From the NCBI GenBank assembly GCA_964406135.1, contig CAYOQO010000009.1, forward strand, positions 1 through 46,961: 46,961 nucleotides of DNA, written 5' to 3'. This document shows positions 9,469-17,011 of this stretch, one piece after another. How positions within the stretch are numbered: the stretch's first letter is position 1; the number at the start of each line of letters is the position of its first letter. Position numbers and translations under genes: made by a program. The DNA is from JACPFN01 sp964406135. Lineage in GTDB: Bacteria; Babelota; Babeliae; Babelales; Chromulinivoraceae. The notes beneath the pieces were generated by a model, which was not told the DNA's origin, searched no databases, and was given only the letters and a program-made list of their open reading frames with translations.

Positions 9469-10218
9469 TTACCTTGACATTCGAGTAGCGTTAATCAGTT
9501 CTTGTTGTAGTTCGGCCATACGTTTTGCTTGAACTTCTTGTTGATATTCATTTTCTTGTCGTAAAAGAACTTTAAAATTGTTTAAAGAATCGGTCATTTT
9601 TGCAAGAAGTCCTTGAAATGGGTGGTGGCCAAGTTGGGCAATTAATTGAACATGATTATTCATCATGTTGTATGCGAAAATCAATGGATAGATTGATGAG
9701 TTACCATATTTGTTTCGAAATGATTTAACAACGTCGATCCCTGAAATATTATCTTCTTTTGCAACTAAATCAGCATACAGAGTTAAAATTTCAATGATTT
9801 GTAATTTTTGAAAAGAGTCTTTTAAATCATTGGTCCAGTTCCAGGGAGTGAGCCAATTATTATAAGCATTATCAACCCAAATTTGCATTTGTACGATTTC
9901 ATCATGGTCAATAGCTGAAAAAAGTGAGTTAAGTTTTGGGTGAATGATAGAAGTTATGTGATTTCGTTCAATTGTGCAGGTTAATAATTTGTACCAATGA
10001 TTTGTTTTTGTTGAGTAGGTGCTTTGCCAGCTCAAGTCATATCCAATTTTGATAGCAATCGCAGCTGCAACAACGCTGAGTACCAAGGTAGTTGAAAGAT
10101 CTTCTTCAGCTCGTAAATTTATATATTTATTGCCAATGGTTCCTATTCCTTTAAAATTAACAGCTTCGCAAGCGTTTGCAAAAAGCAGCACTGAAAATAA
10201 TAATCCATATTTTTTCAT
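9469..10218 (-). CDS. Secreted hypothetical protein, WLxPWNWT family member 1
   Basis: Not a family I know. The 249-residue product has a Sec signal (MKKYGLLFSVLLFANACEA), a hydrophobic segment at about residues 45-62 that could be a transmembrane helix, a helical body, and a charged Gln-rich tail. It shares a block with the protein at 26903-27751: WLTPWNWT here against WLKPWNWT there, then a G(N/T)SS.YP motif about 60 residues on and a similar charged tail. The two are therefore diverged paralogs with conserved topology. The gene is transcribed alone. Function unknown, probably envelope or exported. Confidence 0.72.
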   Translation of the reverse strand: MKKYGLLFSVLLFANACEAVNFKGIGTIGNKYINLRAEEDLSTTLVLSVVAAAIAIKIGYDLSWQSTYSTKTNHWYKLLTCTIERNHITSIIHPKLNSLFSAIDHDEIVQMQIWVDNAYNNWLTPWNWTNDLKDSFQKLQIIEILTLYADLVAKEDNISGIDVVKSFRNKYGNSSIYPLIFAYNMMNNHVQLIAQLGHHPFQGLLAKMTDSLNNFKVLLRQENEYQQEVQAKRMAELQQELINATRMSR

Positions 10219-10435
10219 GAAAATCCTTTGGAGGTTGTGTAAAAAAATTGAAAGGTTTATTTTATTAATTACTTATATTATATATGAATAAAAAATCGTA
10301 AATACTTAAAGTTGTTTTTTTAGATTGATGATCAAAATTGTGAATAAATTTAACTTCAAAATTTGGTTGTGTTAAGCTCCACAATATCTTGGATAAAAAC
10401 CGTAAAGGTTGGATTGAATTATTAAGGGTCATGAT

Positions 10436-12145
10436 ATGAATCACAGTATTTTAAAAATACTTATCGAGCAAGGACTGATCAAAGCAGAATCCATTACTTC
10501 TTATGAACAAGAAGCTGCTGCTTCTGGTATATCGCTCATGACCTATCTTCTAGATCGAAAAATTATTACACAAAAAGATTTAGCTCAAGCTTACAGCAAA
10601 GATTTAAACATTGCGTATGTTGATCAAATTACCGAAAATATGACTGATGCGGCTATGCTTGGTAAAATTCAATTTCAATTTTTACGTCAAAATAATGTCA
10701 TACCTGTCATCATCAATGACAAAATTTTTATCGTTGCTTCAGATCCTTACAACATAGCTCCCATTGATGAATTAATATTGCTTTTGGGAAAAAATGTTGG
10801 AAAAGCAGTCGCATCATCTGCTGTGGTTATTGATGCAATTAATCGTTTTTATCCACTTGAAGGCACCAAAGAGATGATGGATGAGCTTGAAGAAGATACA
10901 AAACTTCTTGAAGGAGAGCTTGATCTGGGTTCAATTGACGACCAAGATGTTTTAAGCATGGCTAGCAAAACTCCCGTGGTTAAATTGGTTAATCATATTT
11001 TATTTCAAGCTGTGAAACGTGAAGCATCAGATATTCACATAGAGCCGTATGAAAAAGAAGTTCGTGTACGTTATCGTATTGATGGAGTTATGTTTTTAGC
11101 ATTAACGCCACCCAAGCGTATTCAAGGAGCATTGGTATCGCGTCTTAAAATTATGGCAAATTTAAATATTGCAGAAAAAAGAAAACCTCAAGATGGTCGT
11201 ATTGAAATTAAAGTTGCTGGAAAAGAGATTGATATTCGTGTTTCAGTGCTTCCTGTAGTTCATGGTGAACGGGTTGTGATGCGTTTGCTTGATAAATCGC
11301 GAACCTTTGTAAAATTGGAAACATTAGGATTTTCAGAACGGGATTTTAAAGTTTTAGAACATAGCATTTCTCAACCAAATGGCATTGTTTTAGTTTCAGG
11401 TCCAACAGGTTCTGGTAAAACGACAACGTTATATTCCATTTTAGCTCGAGTAAATTCTTCTGAAGTTAATTTAATTACAGTTGAAGATCCTGTTGAATAT
11501 CAAATTGCAGGAATCAATCAGGTTCAAGTTAATGAAAAAATAGGACTTACGTTTGCTGCAGCTTTGCGTTCAATTTTGCGACAAGATCCTGACATTGTCA
11601 TGATTGGTGAAGCTCGTGATAATGAAACCGTTCAAATTGCAGTTCAAGCGTCACTGACAGGTCATTTGGTGTTTAGTACCATTCACACCAACAATGCTCC
11701 AGCAACCATTACACGTTTGATTGATATGGGAATTGAACCATTTTTAATTGCATCATCAATTACGGCAATTTTGGCGCAACGACTGGTTCGAAAATTGTGC
11801 GATAAATGCAAACAAACATATCAACCAACTCCTGATTTAATAAAATCATTGCATATTAGCCCAGAGCAGGCACAAAAAATTACATTTTATAAAGCTGTAG
11901 GATGTGCTTCATGTATGAATTCTGGCTATTCAGGTCGAATTCCTATTTTTGAAATTATGGCAATGACTTCCGCTATTGCAAATTTAGTAATTGCTCGTGC
12001 TGATTCACTCAAAATTAGAAATCAAGCTCTCAAGGACGGTATGACCGAGTTGGTTACTGATGGAATTGCAAAAATGGAAAAAGGTTTGACAACCATAGAA
12101 GAAGTTTTGTCAGTTGCAGCAGTTGATCAAGAGCAAGGTTTTTAA
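10436..12145 (+). CDS. gspE: Type II secretion / type IV pilus assembly ATPase (GspE/PilB)
   Basis: Cytoplasmic hexameric motor that drives pseudopilus or pilus assembly. The 569 residues show an N-terminal MshEN-type domain (about 1-150), then the secretion ATPase core with Walker A GPTGSGKT (322-329), Asp box VEDPVEY, Walker B DPDIVMIGEARD (about 384-395) and His box STIHTNNA. A four-Cys zinc site is present (C455, C458, C490, C493), which is usual for GspE/PilB and absent from PilT. AAGGG sits 7 nt before the ATG. Its partners GspF and the pseudopilins lie 23 kb away at 35.5-40.3 kb, so the system is split. No PilT-type retraction ATPase is seen in the window. Confidence 0.93.
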   Translation: MNHSILKILIEQGLIKAESITSYEQEAAASGISLMTYLLDRKIITQKDLAQAYSKDLNIAYVDQITENMTDAAMLGKIQFQFLRQNNVIPVIINDKIFIVASDPYNIAPIDELILLLGKNVGKAVASSAVVIDAINRFYPLEGTKEMMDELEEDTKLLEGELDLGSIDDQDVLSMASKTPVVKLVNHILFQAVKREASDIHIEPYEKEVRVRYRIDGVMFLALTPPKRIQGALVSRLKIMANLNIAEKRKPQDGRIEIKVAGKEIDIRVSVLPVVHGERVVMRLLDKSRTFVKLETLGFSERDFKVLEHSISQPNGIVLVSGPTGSGKTTTLYSILARVNSSEVNLITVEDPVEYQIAGINQVQVNEKIGLTFAAALRSILRQDPDIVMIGEARDNETVQIAVQASLTGHLVFSTIHTNNAPATITRLIDMGIEPFLIASSITAILAQRLVRKLCDKCKQTYQPTPDLIKSLHISPEQAQKITFYKAVGCASCMNSGYSGRIPIFEIMAMTSAIANLVIARADSLKIRNQALKDGMTELVTDGIAKMEKGLTTIEEVLSVAAVDQEQGF

Positions 12146-12159
12146 AAAAATAATTTATA

Positions 12160-12187
12160 TTGCCTTCAAAAATTAAGTTTTGATAAT
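12160..12187 (+). promoter_or_regulatory. Possible sigma70-type promoter
   Basis: TTGCCT (12160-12165), 16-bp spacer, GATAAT (12182-12187; five of six match TATAAT) upstream of the secreted-protein gene at 12225. It matches by eye only, in AT-rich sequence where such matches are frequent. Confidence 0.35.
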
Positions 12188-12224
12188 GTATGAAACAGTA
12201 AAAATTTAAGCTTTGGGGGAATTG

Positions 12225-12959
12225 ATGTTTCGATGTAATAAAAAAATAATTCTTCTTTTTTTGATGATCCATTTTTTACAAGCAAAGGCATTGTTTTGGA
12301 GTGAACCTTCAAGCTTTGCAGAAGGTTTAATTTCGGATATAAATCCTGAAAAAAATGGAACTATTGTTATGGTTGTTACCAATAATAATGGTGGTGGAAA
12401 TACTGATGCTCGATTTGCGATTATGCAACGAAGCATCATCCCAGATATTTCAAAAATTTTTGATCGAGCAAGTGTGGTTGGTTACATCAATACACGTGTT
12501 CATCAAAGTAAAACAATTATTGAAAATAATTATGGAAAAATGATTGTAGGTGCTTTGTTTGGTTGTTATGTTTGGATTTTATATCAGATTCGTAAAACCA
12601 ATATGCTTATCAAGCAACATGACGCATGGTGCAATTGGAAAGCAATTGTTTCGTTGCTTCAAATGCAGTGCAACGCGCAACAAGAATTATTTATGCAACT
12701 AAAATTAGACATCTGTAAAAAATATGGCCCTTCTTCTTATGCAAATAATTCTACTCATTGTATTGATTTGTTTGTTTATGATATTAAGCAAGAGCTTGCA
12801 GTATTTGATGCATATCTTGATTGGTATAACTTTGTTCAAAAGACTATGATTTCAAGATTTTTTAACTTTTCATTTGATGTTGTTGCAATCGAAGAAAAAA
12901 AAGCACGACTTTATTTTTTATTGGATCTGTTAATGATCCATCAAGCACAAAATATTTAG
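12225..12959 (+). CDS. Secreted/membrane hypothetical protein
   Basis: I do not recognise it. ATG 12225 is chosen because GGGGGA lies 4 nt upstream; a TTG at 12213 would place that site inside the gene. The 244-residue product has a signal sequence (NKKIILLFLMIHFLQAKA), a Gly/Asn-rich stretch (NNNGGGN), and a hydrophobic segment near residues 107-122 (IVGALFGCYVWILYQI), followed by a helical region with several Cys and Trp. This order (signal, one hydrophobic segment, helical body) is the same as in the WLxPWNWT proteins at 9469 and 26903, but the diagnostic motif is missing, so kinship is only a suspicion. Confidence 0.7.
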   Translation: MFRCNKKIILLFLMIHFLQAKALFWSEPSSFAEGLISDINPEKNGTIVMVVTNNNGGGNTDARFAIMQRSIIPDISKIFDRASVVGYINTRVHQSKTIIENNYGKMIVGALFGCYVWILYQIRKTNMLIKQHDAWCNWKAIVSLLQMQCNAQQELFMQLKLDICKKYGPSSYANNSTHCIDLFVYDIKQELAVFDAYLDWYNFVQKTMISRFFNFSFDVVAIEEKKARLYFLLDLLMIHQAQNI

Positions 12960-12968
12960 AAAATCAAA

Positions 12969-12999
12969 AACCCTTCAACTTGGAATAAGCTGAAGGGTT
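12969..12999. terminator. Hairpin after 12225 gene
   Basis: AACCCTTCA (12969-12977) pairs perfectly with TGAAGGGTT (12991-12999), loop 13 nt. It begins 9 bases beyond a stop codon in the convergent space before the glnQ-like 3' end. An A-run precedes it but a G6 tract, not a T-tract, follows, so it fits a terminator better for minus-strand transcription. Confidence 0.55.
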
Positions 13000-13007
13000 A
13001 GGGGGGT

Positions 13008-13031
13008 GAATGATACTCAGAAGTATCATTC
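13008..13031. terminator. Second perfect hairpin, convergent region
   Basis: GAATGATACT (13008-13017), loop CAGA, AGTATCATTC (13022-13031): a perfect 10-bp stem directly after the G6 tract that follows the first hairpin. There is no T-tract right after it; TTTTTT occurs 13 bases on. It may be part of a tandem terminator or a structured RNA end. Confidence 0.5.
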
Positions 13032-13126
13032 GATTAGGGACGTTTTTTCTGGTCAAAATAGTAACAAGTGCATCAGACTATGTCAAGAAGAAATTTGCTT
13101 CCAATCGATTGATCATGACTAAAAGC

Positions 13127-13870
13127 TTATTCGCTTGCGATTTTTCCTTGCATAAAATTTTTTATTTTTTCAAAAGAATCTAATGACTTTTGCAGTTGAG
13201 CAGTTGTTGCAGTTTCTACAATTTTTCCATGTTGCATGAAATGAATAGTGCAATTTAAATTTTGCAATAATCCAAGATCGTGTGTCGCAATTACAATCAT
13301 CATATTTTGCTGTGCTAATTGTGTAATAATTTGAGCAACTTGTTCGGTTAATTGTGGATCAAGTGCTGAAGTTGGTTCATCAAGGCAAAGCACTTGAGGG
13401 TTCATACATAATGCTCGCGCAAGTGCAACGCGTTGTTTTTGACCGCCAGAAAGTGCAACAGGATAATTTGTTGCTTTTGAGTCCATTTCAAATCGTTGCA
13501 ACATTTTGTGTGCAATTTGCAAAGCATCATTTTCAGTTTTTTTTGCAACTATCGTTAAAGGCAAAGTTAAATTTTGCTCCACGGTCAAATGTGTAAACAG
13601 ATTAAAATCTTGAAAAACCATGCCAACTTTTGAAAAGTCAAAATCTTTTTTAATATCTGGATCCCCGATAGGTGTCGAGGATGACGAAGAAAGCGTCATA
13701 GATCCTGCATCAATTGATTCTAAATTTGACAATGCTCGAAGCATTGTTGACTTACCAACACCAGATTGCCCAAGAAGCACAACGATCTGACCTGGCGCAA
13801 CGTCAAACGAAACATCATCAATAACTTTTTTGTTATGAAACTTTTTAATAATATTTTTAACGATGAGCAT
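13127..13870 (-). CDS. Polar amino-acid ABC importer ATPase (GlnQ/ArtP-like)
   Basis: A 247-residue ATPase of the polar amino-acid uptake class: Walker A GQSGVGKST (about 34-42), Q-loop VFQDFNLF, signature LSGGQKQRVALARAL, Walker B VLCLDEPTSALDP, switch His in IATHDLG. It energises uptake of an amino acid through the adjoining permease, whose gene overlaps it by 14 bases. Residues about 62-72 (SSSSTPIGDPD) are a Ser/Pro/Asp insert between the early beta-strands that close relatives lack; they are encoded by a palindromic element at 13657-13687. Substrate cannot be told from the sequence. Confidence 0.92.
   Translation of the reverse strand: MLIVKNIIKKFHNKKVIDDVSFDVAPGQIVVLLGQSGVGKSTMLRALSNLESIDAGSMTLSSSSSTPIGDPDIKKDFDFSKVGMVFQDFNLFTHLTVEQNLTLPLTIVAKKTENDALQIAHKMLQRFEMDSKATNYPVALSGGQKQRVALARALCMNPQVLCLDEPTSALDPQLTEQVAQIITQLAQQNMMIVIATHDLGLLQNLNCTIHFMQHGKIVETATTAQLQKSLDSFEKIKNFMQGKIASE
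13657..13699 (+). repeat. Palindromic element P1 inside glnQ-like gene
   Basis: On the plus strand the element runs CTGGATCCCCGA...TCGAGGATGACG. ATCCCCGA (13661-13668) pairs with TCGAGGAT (13675-13682), one mismatch, and a second hairpin follows with ATGACG (13681-13686) and CGTCAT (13694-13699). It lies antisense to the gene, keeps the frame open and encodes a low-complexity loop. Same plan as the element in alaS. Confidence 0.7.
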
Positions 13871-14516
13871 ATTTATTCAACTTTTTATCAAGCAATGAAA
13901 CTAATAAACTTATAATTGAAGTGATACTTAAATAAATTAAACCAACAACGAAATAAACAGTTGGTGCATCATAGGTATGGCTTAACACAATTTGACCTTG
14001 CTTGCTCAGCTCATATACACCAATAGTTGATGCTAAGCTTGAATCTTTTACGAGTGTGACTAATTCATTTCCAAAAGCAGGAATCATAGTTCGAATCGCT
14101 TGTGGTAAAATAATTAAACGCATCGTTTGAGCGTGAGAAAATCCTAAAACTTTTGCAGCTTCTATTTGCCCTTTGCTCACTGATTTGATTCCTGATAAAA
14201 CAATTTGACTTAGGTAGGCACCACTGTTCAGTCCAATGGAAAGAATTGCAGAATTTACTGCAGAAATTAAAATACCAAGATAATTTAAGATAAAATATGT
14301 TGCAGTAACTTGAATGAGCATGGGCGTACCACGAATGATGGTGACATAAATTGAAATGAAAAATTTTAAAATTTTTGAAGATCCTGCAAGAATCATCCCT
14401 GCAATAGTTCCTAAAAAAATTCCAAGCATGCAACTAAAAAGTGCAATGCGAAGTGACATGCTCATTCCTTGCACAAATAATGGTCCGTATTCTTGAATTG
14501 TTTCTATATTAATCAT
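13857..14516 (-). CDS. Polar amino-acid ABC importer permease (HisM/GlnP-like)
   Basis: A 219-residue inner-membrane permease with about five hydrophobic segments and the EAA loop that docks on the ATPase (GQIEAAKVLGFSHAQTMRLIILPQA read in part as EAAKVLG...ILPQA). The IRGTPMLIQ segment is also typical of this family. The ATG follows the binding-protein stop with no gap (TAAATG) and a GGGG ribosome site lies in the end of that gene. Only one permease gene is present, so it would act as a homodimer. Confidence 0.92.
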   Translation of the reverse strand: MINIETIQEYGPLFVQGMSMSLRIALFSCMLGIFLGTIAGMILAGSSKILKFFISIYVTIIRGTPMLIQVTATYFILNYLGILISAVNSAILSIGLNSGAYLSQIVLSGIKSVSKGQIEAAKVLGFSHAQTMRLIILPQAIRTMIPAFGNELVTLVKDSSLASTIGVYELSKQGQIVLSHTYDAPTVYFVVGLIYLSITSIISLLVSLLDKKLNKYAHR

Positions 14517-15112
14517 TTAAAAGCCCCACTTTTGTTTAATTTTTTCAAGCGAACCATCTTGATGCATTGCTTGCAGTGCTTGATTAATTTGAATTAAAAG
14601 ATCTTTGTTATTTTTTGCAATTGCAAGTGCGCACATTTCTCCAGTATCTGGAATTTGCATGACACAATAATCTTGTGGATTTGAAATATTTTCCAAAAAT
14701 GTTTTTACCGCATGAGGAGATGTTATAAATGCATCAACCACATCAGTTTGAAGTGCCAAAAAGCTATCTGAAGGAGTATCAAGTTTGATTAATTCAATAT
14801 CTGGATATTCCTTGGTCATGTACAAATCGGTAATGTATCCAGTATTGACGGCAGCGATTTTATTTTTTAAATCGAGCATACTTTGTGGTTGCAATTGAGC
14901 TTTTTTGGTTATTGCTACAAATGGAACGCCGGTTAGATAGTTGTCAGAAAATGCAACCAATTTTGCNNNNNNNNNNNNNNNNNNNNNNNNNNNNNNNNNN
15001 NNNNNNNNNNNNNNNNNNNNNNNNNNNNNNNNNNNNNNNNNNNNNNNNNNNNNNNNNNNNNNNNNNCCAGTGTGCAAGAAAATAAAATTAAAATAATTTT
15101 TTGTATCTTCAT
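14517..15112 (-). CDS. Amino-acid ABC importer binding protein (interrupted by assembly gap)
   Basis: The C-terminal 149 residues are a family 3 solute-binding domain (VGxGITDLY-like hinge region, ...FLALQTDVVDAFI..., ending LEKIKQKWGF). The true start is ATG 15112: it opens a signal peptide with a possible lipobox (MKIQKIILILFSC), which would anchor the protein on the outer face of the inner membrane. Between them lie 100 N bases. The 5' part and the 3' part are in different frames across exactly 100 N, so the real gap must be 2 modulo 3 in length; an intact gene of usual size would need about 250-300 missing bases. I take it as intact, not a pseudogene. Confidence 0.8.
14967..15066. other. 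Assembly gap, 100 N
   Basis: Exactly 100 N inside the binding-protein gene, with no overlap between the flanks. The length is a placeholder, as the reading frame of the interrupted gene shows. Confidence 0.98.
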
Positions 15113-15205
15113 AATAATTCACTTTAGCAAAAATATTTTTTTTGTAATCCTTTAAAAATGAAGTAGGCTGCAAAGAAACTATTTTTGTGATTGTAAGGAA
15201 CTTGT

Positions 15206-16495
15206 ATGATCAGCTTAAAAGAAATCATTCATATTATTGATCTGCCTTTTGCATTTGCTTTACTGAGCACTGGAATAATTTTATCTTTCATGACCAATTT
15301 TGCTCAATTTAAAAAATTTAAAGAGTTTGTAAAAATTTTACAGCTTAAAAAATCTCAAGAATCAACAGCTAATACACTCAGTCCTTTGCATGCACTTTAT
15401 ACTGCAATGTCGACGAGCTTGGGTATGGGAAATATTTTAACTCCTGCAATTGCCATTGCCATTGGCGGCCCTGGAGCACTGTTTTGGATGGCAATCTATG
15501 CGATTTTTGGTTCGGTTTCGAAATTTTGTGAAGTAGTATTTGCGGTGAAATACAAACGATTTGCGCGTGACGGATCTATCATGGGTGGACCGACTGGCTA
15601 TTTGTATCATGTGCATCCATGGATGGCAAACTGGTACGGAATTTTGAGTATTTTTATTTTTTCTGCATGGTCAGCATTGCAATCAAAAGCTTTAGCTGCA
15701 ACGTATGAATTTCATGGTATTGCGCCAGAAACAACGGGCGCAATTTTGGCAACATTTATTTTTTGTATGCTTGCAAGTGGCACGAAAACAATTGGTAAAT
15801 TTGCAGCACGCGTGGTGCCTTTAATGTTTATTGTCTATTTGTGCTCTGCATTTTTAATTATTTTTCATGATCTTGCAGCGTTAAAAGATGCTATTGTTTC
15901 AATTTTTGCACATGCTTTTTCTGCAACAGCAGCAGTTGGTGGTTTTGCAGGATCAACGGCGCTTATGGGACTGCGTCAGGGAATTTTTAAGGGGGCTTTT
16001 ACAACTGAAGCTGGAGTTGGAACTGCAGCAATTGCGCATGCATACTCTGATACTGATCAGCCAGTTCATCAAGGAATTTTAGGAATGTATTCAATTTTTA
16101 TGAATACTTTTTTGTGTATCATTTCAGGATTTGTAGCACTCATCACAGGCGTTTGGCAAACTGGCGAAGTTTCAAATCAACTTGCACTCAAAGCATTTAC
16201 GCAAGCTTTGCCAAATTTTGGGCCATTTGCAATTACCTTTACGGTGACCATGTGTATCATTGGCGCAACGCTTGGTAATAGTTTTAATGGCAGTCGTTCA
16301 TTTGGATTTTTTACCAACAATCGATGGCTTACTTTCTACTCAGCATTTGTTTGTTTTTTCATTTATTTGGGAGCAACAATTGATACACCAACACTTTGGG
16401 ACATAGCAGATTTGCTGCTTCCTTTGATTGCTCTTCCTAATATGATTGGACTTATTATTTTGGCGAAAAAGCATCAAAAAGAATTGATAGCTTAA
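15206..16495 (+). CDS. Alanine/glycine:cation symporter (AGCS) family
   Basis: A 429-residue inner-membrane transporter with about ten hydrophobic segments. The AGCS signatures are visible: STSLGMGNILTPAIAIAIGGPGALFWM near residues 70-96 in part, SVSKFCEVVFAVKYK, and GGPTGYL. The family takes up alanine or glycine with Na+ or H+. It is a little shorter than most members (450-500). It is divergent from the ABC amino-acid importer and shares a 93-bp control region with it, so two amino-acid uptake routes sit back to back, which suits an organism that feeds on external amino acids. Confidence 0.88.
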   Translation: MISLKEIIHIIDLPFAFALLSTGIILSFMTNFAQFKKFKEFVKILQLKKSQESTANTLSPLHALYTAMSTSLGMGNILTPAIAIAIGGPGALFWMAIYAIFGSVSKFCEVVFAVKYKRFARDGSIMGGPTGYLYHVHPWMANWYGILSIFIFSAWSALQSKALAATYEFHGIAPETTGAILATFIFCMLASGTKTIGKFAARVVPLMFIVYLCSAFLIIFHDLAALKDAIVSIFAHAFSATAAVGGFAGSTALMGLRQGIFKGAFTTEAGVGTAAIAHAYSDTDQPVHQGILGMYSIFMNTFLCIISGFVALITGVWQTGEVSNQLALKAFTQALPNFGPFAITFTVTMCIIGATLGNSFNGSRSFGFFTNNRWLTFYSAFVCFFIYLGATIDTPTLWDIADLLLPLIALPNMIGLIILAKKHQKELIA

Positions 16496-16497
16496 GT

Positions 16498-17001
16498 TTA
16501 TTTTTTAACAGAATTATTATTTTGACTTGTTAATTGATGACATACTCTTTTAAGTGAATTTTCAAAAGATTGGAATTCTTGATTTTGTTGATTTGGGTTA
16601 AAAAAATAAATAATTTTAGCTTTGTTTCCAAAATATAAGCTTGTAGTTATTTGAAGCATACGATGATTATTTTTTAAATTGTTATTTAATAATACTTTTT
16701 GGCGCAATAATAACAGAGTTCTTGCAATATGCTCAAAATTTCGAACTTGCAAATTTCGAGTCTTTTCATAGTTTTTAACGGTGTCTTGCAAACGAGAGTA
16801 AAGATATGTTTGTGCTTCATCAAATGTTTTTTGATTTTCTTCAAATATTTGTTGTAAATTTTCTAGAGCTTCATTCATATTTTTATATTTTTTTATGTTT
16901 TCTGGATTATAAACATAAATTTTGGCCTCATAAAGTCCTGGTTGAGAAGCTAAAAAAGAAGATGCGTATAAAACAATTGAAAAAAATAGTGATTTTTTCA
17001 T
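16498..17001 (-). CDS. Secreted helical hypothetical protein
   Basis: Start is ATG 17001 (AGGAAT upstream), giving MKKSLFFSIVLYASSFLASQ as a clear Sec signal; an open extension to 17103 would run into ddl and hide that signal. The mature part of about 147 residues is helical and rich in Asn, Gln, Leu and Lys with no motif I know. It starts 10 bases after the ddl stop, so it is probably co-transcribed with ddl. Function unknown. Confidence 0.68.
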   Translation of the reverse strand: MKKSLFFSIVLYASSFLASQPGLYEAKIYVYNPENIKKYKNMNEALENLQQIFEENQKTFDEAQTYLYSRLQDTVKNYEKTRNLQVRNFEHIARTLLLLRQKVLLNNNLKNNHRMLQITTSLYFGNKAKIIYFFNPNQQNQEFQSFENSLKRVCHQLTSQNNNSVKK

Positions 17002-17011
17002 AAAAATATTC

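Noticed and set aside
14065..14433. 122-codon open frame overlapping the permease on the same strand
   Set aside because: Out-of-frame shadow of a clear permease gene; composition is His/Asn/Cys-rich and unlike any protein.
14517..15173. Binding-protein gene read as starting at 15173 through the N block
   Set aside because: The upstream part has no signal peptide in that frame; ATG 15112 in another frame gives one. The frame change is due to placeholder gap length.
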